Shown here piece by piece: positions 29,740-43,900 of a stretch of 64,000 bases of DNA. The DNA lies in assembly GCA_036250195.1 (NCBI GenBank), contig JAVHZZ010000006.1, positions 170,396,424 through 170,460,423 of the forward strand. The letters are read 5' to 3'. The DNA is from Mixophyes australis (Eukaryota; Chordata; Amphibia; Anura; Limnodynastidae). The notes under the pieces are model-generated. The model was given only the letters and a program-made list of their open reading frames with translations. It was not told where the DNA came from and did not search any database. The position numbers and the translations under genes are program-made. Position 1 is the stretch's first letter; the number at the start of each line of letters is the position of its first letter.

Positions 29740-31707
29740 TTGAATCATGAATCATGAATCACGAATCATGAATTGAATCATGAATCATGAATTGAATCAT
29801 GAATCATGAATTGAATCATGAATCAAGAATCATGAATCAAATCATGAATCATGAATTGAATCATGATTTATGAATCATGAATCAAGAATTGAATTATGAT
29901 TCATGAATCATGAGTCATGAATCGAATCATGATTCATGAATCATGAATTGAATCATGAAATATGAATCATGAATCATGAATCATGAATGGAATCATGAAT
30001 TGAATCATGAATCATGAATTGAATCATGAATCATGAATCATGAATCAGGAATCATGAATTGAATCATGAATCATGATTCATGAATCGAATAATGAATCAT
30101 GAATCATGAATTGAATCATAAATCATGAATTGAATCATGAATTATAAATTGAATCATGAATTATGATTTGAATCATGAATCATGAATTGAATCATGTATT
30201 GAATCATGAATCATGAATTGAATCATGAATCATGAATTGAATCATGAATTGAATCATGAATTACGAATCATGAATTGAATCATGAATCATGAATTGAATC
30301 ATGAATCATGAATCATGAATCAAATCATGAATCATGAATTGAATCATGATTTATGAATCATGAATCAAGAATTGAATCTTGAATCATGAATCATGAATCA
30401 TGAATCAAATCATGAATCATGAATTGAATCATGATTTATGAATCATGAATCAAGAATTGAATCTTGATTCATGAATCATGAATCATGAATCAAATCATGA
30501 TTCATGAATCATGAATCATGAATCATGAATCATGAATTGAATCTTGAATCATGAATAAGGAATCATGAATTGAATCATGAATCATGAATCAGGAATTAAA
30601 TCATGAATCATGAATTGAATCATGGATAATGAATTGAATCATGAATCATGAATCATGATTTGAATCATGAATCATGAATTGAATCATATATTGAATCATG
30701 AATCATGAATAGAATCATGAATTGAATCATGAATCATGAATTGAATCATGAATCATGAATTAAATCATGAATTGAATCATGAATCATGAATTGAATCATG
30801 AATCATGAATCATGAATTAGAAATCATGATTTGAATCATGAATCGAATCATAAATCATGAATTGAATCATAAATCATGAATCATTAAATGAATCATGAAT
30901 TGAATCATGAATCATGAATTAAATCATAAATCATGAATTGAATCATGAATCATGAATTGAATTATGAATCATAAATCATGAATCATGAAATAAATAATGA
31001 ATCATGAATTGAATCATGAATCATGAATTGAATCATTAATTGAATCATGAATCACGAATCATGAATTGAATCATGAATCATGAATTGAATCATGAATCAT
31101 ATATAGAATCATGAATCATGAATTGAATCATGAATCTTGAATCATGAATCAAATCATAAATCATGAATTGAATCATGATTTATGAATCATGAATCAAGAA
31201 TTGAATCATGATTCATGAGTCATGAGTCATGAATCGAATCATGATTCATGAATCATGAATTGAATCATGAAATATAAATCATGAATCATGAATTGAATCA
31301 TGAATCATGAATTGAATCATGAATTGAATCATGAATCATGAATTGAATCATGAATCATGAATCATGAATCAGGAATCATGAATTGAATCATGAATAATGA
31401 TTCATGAATCGAATAATGAATCATGAATCATGAATTGAATCATAAATCATGAATCATGAATCATGAATCATGAATCGAATAATGAATCATCAATCATGAA
31501 TTGAATCATAAATCATGAATCATGAATTGAATCATGAATAATGAATTGAATTATGAATCATGAATCATGAATCATGAATTGAATCATGAATCATGAATTG
31601 AATCATGAATTGAATCTTGAATCATGAATTGAATCATAAATCATGAATCATAAAATAAATCATTAATCGAATCATGATTTATGAATCATGAATCATGAAT
31701 TGAATCA
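29740..31707. repeat. Remainder of the second 5.4 kb unit
   Basis: Continues collinear with 24.1-26.4 kb, carrying ATGGATAATG (30,624), GAGTCATGAGTC (31,218) and CATTAATCGAATC (about 31,663). At 30,360-30,480 the CAAGAATTGAATCTTG phrase is present twice, where the 24.95 kb copy has it once. No other kind of sequence is present. Confidence 0.72.
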
Positions 31708-33001
31708 TGATTCATGAATCATGAATCGAATCATAAATCATGAATTGAATCATAAATCATGAATCATTAAATGAATCATGAATTAAATCATGAATCATGA
31801 ATTGAATCATGAATCATGAATTGAATCATGAGTCATGAATTTAATCATGAATTATGAATTGAATCATGAATCATGAATTAAATCATGAATCATGAATTGA
31901 ATCATGATTCATGAATCATGAATCAAATCATGATTCATGAATCATGAATCGAATCATGATTCATGAAACATGAATCATGAATCGAATGATGATTTATGAA
32001 TCATGAATCATGAATCAAATGATGATTTATGAAACATGAATCATGAATCAAAGCATAAATCATGAATCGAATGATGATTTATGAATCATGAATAGTGAAT
32101 CGAAGCATAAATCATGAATTGAATCATAAATCATGAATAATTAAATAAATCATGAATTGAATCATGAATCATGAATTGAATCATGAGTCATGAATTGAAT
32201 CATAAATCATGAATCATGAATTGAATCATGAATAATGAATTGAATCATTAATCATGAATCATGAATTGAATCATGAATTGAATCATGAATCATGAATTGA
32301 ATTATGAATCATAAATTGAATCATGAATTATGATTTGAATCATGAATCATGAATTGAATCATGAATCATGAATCATGAATTGAATCATGAATCATGAATT
32401 GAATCATGAATCATGAATCATGAATTGAATCATGAATCATGAATTAAATCATGAATTGAATCATGAATCATGAATTGAATCATGAATTGAATCATGAATC
32501 ATGAATTGAATCATAAATCATGAATCATAAAATAAATCATTAATCTAATCATGATTTATGAATCTTGAATCATGAATTGAATCATGATTCATGAATCATG
32601 AATCATGAATCGAATCATAAATCATGAATTGAATCATAAATCATGAATCATTAAATGAATCATGAATTAAATCATGAATCATGAATTGAATCATGAATCA
32701 TGAATTGAATCATGAGTCATGAATTATGAATTGAATCATGAATTGAATCATGAATCATGAATTGAATCATGAGTCATGAATTATGAATTGAATCATGAAT
32801 CATGAATTGAATCATGAATCTTGAATTGAATCATGAATCATGAATCATGAATTGAATCATGAATCATGAATCAAATAATGAATCATGAATTGAATCATGA
32901 TTCATGAATCATGAATCGAATCATGATTCATGAATCATGAATCAAATCATGATTCATGAATCATGAATCGAATCATGATTCATGAATCATGAATCAAATC
33001 A
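31708..33001. repeat. 1,294-bp tandem duplication, left copy
   Basis: Identical in spacing to 33,002-34,295: CGAATCATAAATC at 31,727 and 33,021, CAAAGCAT at 32,049 and 33,343, the odd word GAATAGTGAATCGAAGC near 32,090 and 33,384, GAATAATG at 32,230 and 33,524, and CATAAAATAAATC near 32,526 and 33,820, all at 1,294 bp. No length difference was seen between copies, which suggests a very recent event. Confidence 0.93.
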
Positions 33002-34295
33002 TGATTCATGAATCATGAATCGAATCATAAATCATGAATTGAATCATAAATCATGAATCATTAAATGAATCATGAATTAAATCATGAATCATGAATTGAA
33101 TCATGAATCATGAATTGAATCATGAGTCATGAATTTAATCATGAATTATGAATTGAATCATGAATCATGAATTAAATCATGAATCATGAATTGAATCATG
33201 ATTCATGAATCATGAATCAAATCATGATTCATGAATCATGAATCGAATCATGATTCATGAAACATGAATCATGAATCGAATGATGATTTATGAATCATGA
33301 ATCATGAATCAAATGATGATTTATGAAACATGAATCATGAATCAAAGCATAAATCATGAATCGAATGATGATTTATGAATCATGAATAGTGAATCGAAGC
33401 ATAAATCATGAATTGAATCATAAATCATGAATAATTAAATAAATCATGAATTGAATCATGAATCATGAATTGAATCATGAGTCATGAATTGAATCATAAA
33501 TCATGAATCATGAATTGAATCATGAATAATGAATTGAATCATTAATCATGAATCATGAATTGAATCATGAATTGAATCATGAATCATGAATTGAATTATG
33601 AATCATAAATTGAATCATGAATTATGATTTGAATCATGAATCATGAATTGAATCATGAATCATGAATCATGAATTGAATCATGAATCATGAATTGAATCA
33701 TGAATCATGAATCATGAATTGAATCATGAATCATGAATTAAATCATGAATTGAATCATGAATCATGAATTGAATCATGAATTGAATCATGAATCATGAAT
33801 TGAATCATAAATCATGAATCATAAAATAAATCATTAATCTAATCATGATTTATGAATCTTGAATCATGAATTGAATCATGATTCATGAATCATGAATCAT
33901 GAATCGAATCATAAATCATGAATTGAATCATAAATCATGAATCATTAAATGAATCATGAATTAAATCATGAATCATGAATTGAATCATGAATCATGAATT
34001 GAATCATGAGTCATGAATTATGAATTGAATCATGAATTGAATCATGAATCATGAATTGAATCATGAGTCATGAATTATGAATTGAATCATGAATCATGAA
34101 TTGAATCATGAATCTTGAATTGAATCATGAATCATGAATCATGAATTGAATCATGAATCATGAATCAAATAATGAATCATGAATTGAATCATGATTCATG
34201 AATCATGAATCGAATCATGATTCATGAATCATGAATCAAATCATGATTCATGAATCATGAATCGAATCATGATTCATGAATCATGAATCAAATCA
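33002..34295. repeat. 1,294-bp tandem duplication, right copy
   Basis: Right copy of 31,708-33,001. The left junction is where a GAATCAAATCATGATTC phrase (32,994) runs into GAATCGAATCATAAATC. The equivalent place upstream of the left copy has GAATTGAATCATGATTC, so the exchange fell inside the shared GATTCATGAATCATGAATC stretch. Confidence 0.93.
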
Positions 34296-34308
34296 TGATT
34301 CATGAATC

Positions 34309-34568
34309 ATGAATCAAATAATGAATCATGAATTGAATTATGATTCATGAATCATGAATCAAATCATGATTCATGAATCATGAATCGAATAATGATTCAT
34401 GAAACATGAATCATGAATCGATTGATGATTTATGAATCATGAATCAAATAATGAATCATGAATTGAATCATGATTCATGAATCATGAATCAAATCATGAT
34501 TAATGAATCATGAATCGAATAATGATTCATGAAACATGAATCATGAATCGATTGATGATTTATGAATC
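34309..34568. repeat. 130-bp tandem duplication in a dialect II patch
   Basis: The rare word CGATTGATG occurs at 34,419 and 34,549, exactly 130 bp apart, each preceded by the same series (GAATCAAATAATG, GATTCAT units, GAAACATG). The two copies differ by a few substitutions, for example TATGATTC near 34,340 against CATGATTC in the second copy. The word is otherwise absent from the window, so the base change preceded a local duplication. Confidence 0.88.
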
Positions 34569-37401
34569 ATGAATCATGAATCGAATGATGATTTATGAAA
34601 CATGAATCATGAATCAAAGCATAAATCATGAATCGAATAATGATTTATGAATCATTAAATGAATCATGAATTGAATCATGAATCATGAATTGAATCATGA
34701 ATCATGAATTGAATCATAAATCATGAATCATGAAATGAATCATGAATTGAATCATGAATCATGCATTGAATCATGAATCATGAATTGAATCATGAATCAT
34801 AAATTGAATCATGAATCATGAATCATGAATTAGGAATCATGAATTGAATCATGAATCATGAATCATGAATTGAATCATGAATCATGAATCAGGAATTAAA
34901 TCATGAATCATGAATTGAATCATGAATCATGAATTGAATCATGAATCATGAATCATGATTTGAATCATGAATCATGAATTGAATCATGAATTGAATCGTA
35001 AATCATGAATCATTAAATGAATCATGAATTAAATCATGAATCATGAATTGAATCATGAATCATGAATTGAATCATGAGTCATGAATTTAATCATGAATTA
35101 TGAATTGAATCATGAATCATGAATCATGAATCAAATCATGATTCATGAATCATGAATCGAATCATGATTCATGAAACATGAATCATGAATCGAATGATGA
35201 TTTATGAATCATGAATCATGAATCGAATGATGATTTATGAAACATGAATAGTGAATCGAAGCATAAATCATGAATTGAATCATAAATCATGAATAATTAA
35301 ATAAATCATGAATTGAATCATGAATCATGAATTGAATCATGAGTCATGAATTGAATCATAAATCATGAATCATGAATTGAATCATGAATAATGAATTGAA
35401 TCATTAATCATGAATCATGAATTGAATCATGAATTGAATCATGAATCATGAATTGAATCATGAATCATAAATTGAATCATGAATTATGATTTGAATCATG
35501 AATCATGAATTGAATCATGAATCATGAATCATGAATTGAATCATGAATCATGAATTGAATCATGAATCATGAATCATGAATTGAATCATGAATCATGAAT
35601 TGAATCATGAATTGAATCATGAATCATGAATTGAATCATGAATTGAATCATGAATCATGAATTGAATCATAAATCATGAATCATAAAATAAATCATTAAT
35701 CTAATCATGATTTATGAATCTTGAATCATGAATTGAATCATGATTCATGAATCATGAATCATGAATCGAATCATAAATCATGAATTGAATCATAAATCAT
35801 GAATCATTAAATGAATCATGAATTAAATCATGAATCATGAATTGAATCATGAATCATGAATTGAATCATGAGTCATGAATTTAATCATGAATTATGAATT
35901 GAATCATGAATCATGAATTGAATCATGAATCTTGAATTGAATCATGAATCATGAATCATGAATTGAATCATGAATCATGAATCAAATAATGAATCATGAA
36001 TTGAATCATGATTCATGAATCATGAATCGAATCATGATTCATGAATCATGAATCAAATCATGATTCATGAATCATGAATCGAATCATGATTCATGAATCA
36101 TGAATCGAATCATGATTCATGAATCATGAATCAAATAATGAATCATGAATTGAATCATGATTCATGAATCATGAATCAAATCATGATTCATGAATCATGA
36201 ATCGAATAATGATTCATGAAACATGAATCATGAATCGAATGATGATTTATGAAACATGAATCATGAATCAAAGCATAAATCATGAATCGAATAATGATTT
36301 ATGAATCATGAATCATGAATCGAAGCATAAATCATGAATTGAATCATAAATCATGAATCATTAAATGAATCATGAATTGAATCATGAATCATGAATTGAA
36401 TCATGAATCATGAATTGAATCATAAATCATGAATCATGAAATGAATCATGAATTGAATCATGAATCATGCATTGAATCATGAATCATGAATTGAATCATG
36501 AATCATAAATTGAATCATGAATCATGAATCATGAATTAGGAATCATGAATTGAATCATGAATCATGAATTTAATCATGAATCATGAATCAGGAATTAAAT
36601 CATGAGTCATGAATTGAATCATGAATCATGAATTGAATCATGAATTATGAATCATGATTTGAATCATGAATCATGAATTGAATCATATATTGAATCATGA
36701 ATCATGAATTGAATCATGAATCATGAATTGAATAATGAATTGAATCATGAATCATGAATTGAATCATGAATTGAATCATGAATCATGAATTGAATCATGA
36801 ATTGAATCATGAATCATGAATTGAATCATGAATCATGAATTAGGAATCATGAATTGAATCATGAATCATGAATCATGAATCGAATCATAAATCATGAATC
36901 ATTAAATGAATCATGAATTTAATCATGAATCATGAATTAAATCATAAATCATGAATTGAATCATGAATCATGAATTTAATCATGAATCATAAATCATGAA
37001 TCATGAAATAAATCATGAATTGAATCATGTATCATGAATCATGAATTGAATCATGAATCATGAATTGAATCATGAATCATGAATTGAATCATGAATTGAA
37101 TCATGAATCATGAATCACGAATCATGAATTGAATCATGAATTGAATCATGAATCATGAATTGAATCATAAATCATGAATTGAATCATGAATCAAGAATCA
37201 TGAATCAAATCATGAATCATGAATTGAATCATGATTTATGAATCATGAATCAAGAATTGAATCATGATTCATGAATCATGAATTGAATCATGAAATATGA
37301 ATCATGAATCATGAATTGAATCAAGAATCATGAATTGAATCATGAATTGAATCATGAATCATGAATTGAATCATGAATCATGAATCATGAATCAGGAATC
37401 A
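34569..37401. repeat. Further 1.1-1.7 kb units and partial copies
   Basis: Contains CAAAGCAT at 34,615 and 36,269 (1,654 bp apart), GAATAGTGAATCGAAGC near 35,247, GAATAATG near 35,387 and CATAAAATAAATC near 35,690, in the order of the family found at 21-34 kb. The segment 34,650-35,000 lacks the expected dialect II half, so it is a truncated copy. From 36.4 kb it returns to dialect I with ATATATTG and GAATTAGG words. Confidence 0.72.
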
Positions 37402-39166
37402 TGAATTGAATCATGAATCATGATTCATGAATCGAATAATGAATCATGAATCATGAATTAAATCATAAATCATGAATCATGAATCATGAATCGAATAATG
37501 AATCATGAATTGAATCATAAATCATGAATCATGAATTGAATCATGAATAATAAATTGAATCATGAATCATGAATCATGAATTGAATCATGAATCATGAAC
37601 TGAATCATAAATAATGAATTGAATCATGAATTATAAATTGAATCATGAATTATGATTTGAATCATGAATCATGAATTGAATCATGTATTGAATCATGAAT
37701 CATGAATTGAATCATGTATTGAATCATGAATCATGAATTGAATCATGAATCATGAATTGAATCATGAATCATGAATTGAATCATGAATTGAATCATGAAT
37801 CATGAATTGAATCATGAATCATGAATCATGAATCATGAAATGAATCATGAATCATGAAATGAATCATGAATTGAATCATGTATCATGAATCATGAATTGA
37901 ATCTTGAATCATGAATTGAATCATGAATCATGAATTGAATCATGAATTGAATCATGAATCACGAATCATGAATTGAATCATGAATCATGAATTGAATCAT
38001 GAATCATGAATCATGAATCAAATCATGAATCATGAATTGAATCATGATTTATGAATCATGAATCAAGAATTGAATCTTGAATCATGAATCATGAATCATG
38101 AATCAAATCATGAATCATGAATTGAATCATGATTTATGAATCATGAATCAAGAATTGAATCTTGATTCATGAATCATGAATCATGAATCAAATCATGATT
38201 CATGAATCATGAATCATGAATCATGAATTGAATCTTGATTCATGAATCATGAATCATGAATTGAATCATGAATTGAATCATGAATCATGAATTTAATCAT
38301 GAATCATGAATTGAATCATGAATCATGAATAAGGAATCATGAATTGAATCATGAATCAGGAATCAGGAATTAAATCATGAATCATGAATTGAATCATGAA
38401 TCATGAATTGAATCATGAATCATGAATCATGAATCATGAAATGAATCATGAATCATGAAATGAATCATGAATTGAATCATGTATCATGAATCATGAATTG
38501 AATCATGAATCATGAATTGAATCATGAATTGAATCATGAATCACGAATCATGAATTGAATCATGAATCATGAATTGAATCATGAATCATGAATCATGAAT
38601 CAAATCATGAATCATGAATTGAATCATGATTTATGAATCATGAATCAAGAATTGAATCTTGAATCATGAATCATGAATCATGAATCAAATCATGAATCAT
38701 GAATTGAATCATGATTTATGAATCATGAATCAAGAATTGAATCTTGATTCATGAATCATGAATCATGAATCAAATCATGATTCATGAATCATGAATCATG
38801 AATCATGAATTGAATCTTGATTCATGAATCATGAATTGAATCATGAATTGAATCATGAATCATGAATTTAATCATGAATCATGAATTGAATCATGAATCA
38901 TGAATAAGGAATCATGAATTGAATCATGAATCAGGAATCAGGAATTAAATCATGAATCATGAATTGAATCATGGATAATGAATTGAATCATGAATCATGA
39001 ATCATGATTTGAATCATGAATCATGAATTGAATCATATATTGAATCATGAATCATGAATTGAATCATGAATCATGAATTGAATCATTAATTGAATCATGA
39101 ATCATGAATTGAATCATGAATTGAATCATGAATCATGAATTGAATCATGAATTGAATCATGAATCA
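37402..39166. repeat. 1,765-bp tandem duplication, left copy
   Basis: Landmarks recur at an exact 1,765-bp offset: GATTCATGAATCG 37,422 and 39,187, CAGGAATCAGGAATTAA 38,357 and 40,122, and again 38,932 and 40,697. Stretches compared by eye (37,441-37,690 against 39,206-39,455) are identical. Inside each copy there is a second level, a 575-bp repeat (38,357 to 38,932) carrying GAATCAAGAATTGAATCTTG phrases. Confidence 0.94.
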
Positions 39167-40931
39167 TGAATTGAATCATGAATCATGATTCATGAATCGA
39201 ATAATGAATCATGAATCATGAATTAAATCATAAATCATGAATCATGAATCATGAATCGAATAATGAATCATGAATTGAATCATAAATCATGAATCATGAA
39301 TTGAATCATGAATAATAAATTGAATCATGAATCATGAATCATGAATTGAATCATGAATCATGAACTGAATCATAAATAATGAATTGAATCATGAATTATA
39401 AATTGAATCATGAATTATGATTTGAATCATGAATCATGAATTGAATCATGTATTGAATCATGAATCATGAATTGAATCATGTATTGAATCATGAATCATG
39501 AATTGAATCATGAATCATGAATTGAATCATGAATCATGAATTGAATCATGAATTGAATCATGAATCATGAATTGAATCATGAATCATGAATCATGAATCA
39601 TGAAATGAATCATGAATCATGAAATGAATCATGAATTGAATCATGTATCATGAATCATGAATTGAATCTTGAATCATGAATTGAATCATGAATCATGAAT
39701 TGAATCATGAATTGAATCATGAATCACGAATCATGAATTGAATCATGAATCATGAATTGAATCATGAATCATGAATCATGAATCAAATCATGAATCATGA
39801 ATTGAATCATGATTTATGAATCATGAATCAAGAATTGAATCTTGAATCATGAATCATGAATCATGAATCAAATCATGAATCATGAATTGAATCATGATTT
39901 ATGAATCATGAATCAAGAATTGAATCTTGATTCATGAATCATGAATCATGAATCAAATCATGATTCATGAATCATGAATCATGAATCATGAATTGAATCT
40001 TGATTCATGAATCATGAATCATGAATTGAATCATGAATTGAATCATGAATCATGAATTTAATCATGAATCATGAATTGAATCATGAATCATGAATAAGGA
40101 ATCATGAATTGAATCATGAATCAGGAATCAGGAATTAAATCATGAATCATGAATTGAATCATGAATCATGAATTGAATCATGAATCATGAATCATGAATC
40201 ATGAAATGAATCATGAATCATGAAATGAATCATGAATTGAATCATGTATCATGAATCATGAATTGAATCATGAATCATGAATTGAATCATGAATTGAATC
40301 ATGAATCACGAATCATGAATTGAATCATGAATCATGAATTGAATCATGAATCATGAATCATGAATCAAATCATGAATCATGAATTGAATCATGATTTATG
40401 AATCATGAATCAAGAATTGAATCTTGAATCATGAATCATGAATCATGAATCAAATCATGAATCATGAATTGAATCATGATTTATGAATCATGAATCAAGA
40501 ATTGAATCTTGATTCATGAATCATGAATCATGAATCAAATCATGATTCATGAATCATGAATCATGAATCATGAATTGAATCTTGATTCATGAATCATGAA
40601 TTGAATCATGAATTGAATCATGAATCATGAATTTAATCATGAATCATGAATTGAATCATGAATCATGAATAAGGAATCATGAATTGAATCATGAATCAGG
40701 AATCAGGAATTAAATCATGAATCATGAATTGAATCATGGATAATGAATTGAATCATGAATCATGAATCATGATTTGAATCATGAATCATGAATTGAATCA
40801 TATATTGAATCATGAATCATGAATTGAATCATGAATCATGAATTGAATCATTAATTGAATCATGAATCATGAATTGAATCATGAATTGAATCATGAATCA
40901 TGAATTGAATCATGAATTGAATCATGAATCA
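39167..40931. repeat. 1,765-bp tandem duplication, right copy
   Basis: Right copy of 37,402-39,166, with the nested 575-bp pair at 40,122 and 40,697. Since the nested pair is present in both, the 575-bp duplication predates the 1,765-bp one. No length difference between copies was found. Confidence 0.94.
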
Positions 40932-43900
40932 TGAATTGAATCATGAATCATGAATCATGAATTAGGAATCATGAATTGAATAATGAATCGAATCATAAAT
41001 CATGAATTGAATCATAAATCATGAATCATTAAATAAATCATGAATTGAATCATGAATCATGAATTAAATCATAAATCATGAATTGAAACATGAATCATGA
41101 ATTGAATCATGAATCATAAATCATGAATCATGAAATAAATCATGATTTGAATCATGTATCATGAATCATGAATTGAATCATGAATCATGAATTGAATCAT
41201 GAATCATGAATTGAATCATTAATTGAATCATGAATCACGAATCATGAATTGAACCATGAATCATGAATTGAATCATGAATCATATATTGAATCATGAATC
41301 ATGAATTGAATCATGAATCTTGAATCATGAATCAAATCATGAATCATGAATTGAATCATGAATTGAATCATGAATCATGAATTGAATCATGAATCATAAA
41401 TTGAATCATGAATTATGATTTGAATCATGAATCATGAATTGAATCATATATTGAATCATGAATCATGAATTGAATCATGCATCATAAATTGAATCATGAA
41501 TTATGATTTGAATCATGAATCATGAATTGAATCATATATTGAATCATGAATTGAATCATGAATCATGAATTGAAACATGAATCATGAATCATGAATTGAA
41601 TCATGAAACATGGATTGAATCATGAATCATAATTTGAATCATGAATTGAATCATGAATCATGAATTGAATCATGAATTGAATCTTGAATCATGAATTGAA
41701 TCATAAATCATGAATCATAAAATAAATCATTAATCGAATCATGATTTATGAATCATGAATCATGAATTGAATCATGATTCATGAATCATGAATCATGAAT
41801 CGAATCATAAATCATGAATTGAATCATAAATCATGAATCATTAAATGAATTATGAATTAAATCATGAATCATGAATTGAATCATGAATAATGAATTGAAT
41901 CATGAATCATGAATTGAATCATGAATCATGAATCATGAATTGAATCATGAATCATGAATCAAATAATGAATCATGAATTGAATCATGATTCATGAATCAT
42001 GAATCGAATCATGATTCATGAATCATGAATCGAATCATGAATCATGAATCATGAATCAAATAATAAATCATGAATTGAATCATGAATCATGAATCATGAA
42101 TCAAATAATAAATCATGAATTGAATCATGATTCATGAATCATGAATCAAATCATGATTCATGAATCATGAATCGAATCATGATTCATGAAACATGAATCA
42201 TGAATCGAATCATGATTTATGAATCATGAATTATGAATCGAATCATGATTTATGAATCATGAATCATGAATCGAAACATGATTCATGAATCATGATTCAT
42301 GAATCGAATCATAAATCATGAATTGAATCAAAAATCATGAATCATTAAATGAATCATGAATTGAATCATAAATCATGAATTAAATCATAAATCATGAATT
42401 GAATCATGAATCATGAATTGAATCATGAATTATGAATCATGAATCATGAAATGAATCATGAATTGAATCATGTATCATGAATCATGAATTGAATCATGAA
42501 TCATGAATTGAATCATGAATCATGAATTGAATCATGAATAGAATTATGAATCACGAATCATGAATTGATTCATGAATCATGAATTGAATCATGAATCATG
42601 AATTGAATCATGAATCATGAATCAAATCATGAATCATGAATTGAATCATGATTTATGAATCATGAATCAAGAATTGAATCTTGATTCATGAATCATGAAT
42701 CGAATCATGATTCATGATTAATAAATCATGAATCGAATCATGATTCATGAATGATGAATAATGAATCAAATCATGATTCATGAATCGAATCATGATTCAT
42801 GAATCATGAATCATGAATCGAATCATGATTCATGAATCGAATCATGATTCATGAATCATGAATCATGAATCGAAACATGATTCATGAATCATGAATCATG
42901 AATCGAATCATAAATCATGAATTGAATCATGAATCATGAATTGAATCATGAATCAAATCATAAATCATGAATTGAATCATAAATCATGAATCATTAAATG
43001 AATCATGAATTGAATCATGAATCATGAATTAAATCATAAATCATGAATTGAATCATGAATCATGAATTGAATCATGAATCGAATCATAAATCATGAATTG
43101 AATCATAAATCATGAATCATTAAATGAATCATGAATTGAATCATGAATCATGAATTAAATCATAAATCATGAATTGAATCATGAATCATGAATTGAATCA
43201 TGAATCATGAATCATGAAATGAATCATGAATTGAATCATGTATCACGAATCATGAATTGAATCATGAATCATGAATTGAATCATGAATCATGAATTGAAT
43301 CATGAATTGAATCATGAATCACGAATCATGAATTGAATCATGAATCATGAATTGAATCATGAATCATGAATTGAATCATGAATCATGAATTGAATCATGA
43401 ATTGAATCATGAATCATGAATCATGAATCATGAATTCAATCATGAATCATGAATTCAATCATGAATTGAATCATGAATCATGAATTGAATCATGAATCAT
43501 GAATCATGAATTAGGAATCATGAATTGAATCATGAATCATGAATCATGAATTGAATCATTAATCATGAATCATGATTTGAATCATGAATCATGAATTGAA
43601 TCATATATTGAATAATGAATCATGAATTGAATCATGAATCATGAATTGAATCATGAATTGAATCATGAATCATGAATTGAATCATGAATTGAATCATGAA
43701 TCATGAATTGAATCATGAATTGAATCATGAATCATGAATTGAATCATGAATTGAATCATGAATCATAAATTGAATCATGAATCATGAATCATAAATTAGG
43801 AATCATGAATTGAATCATGAATCATGAATTGAATCATGAATCATGAATAAGGAATTAAATCATGAATCATAAATTGAATCATGAATCATGAATTGAATCA

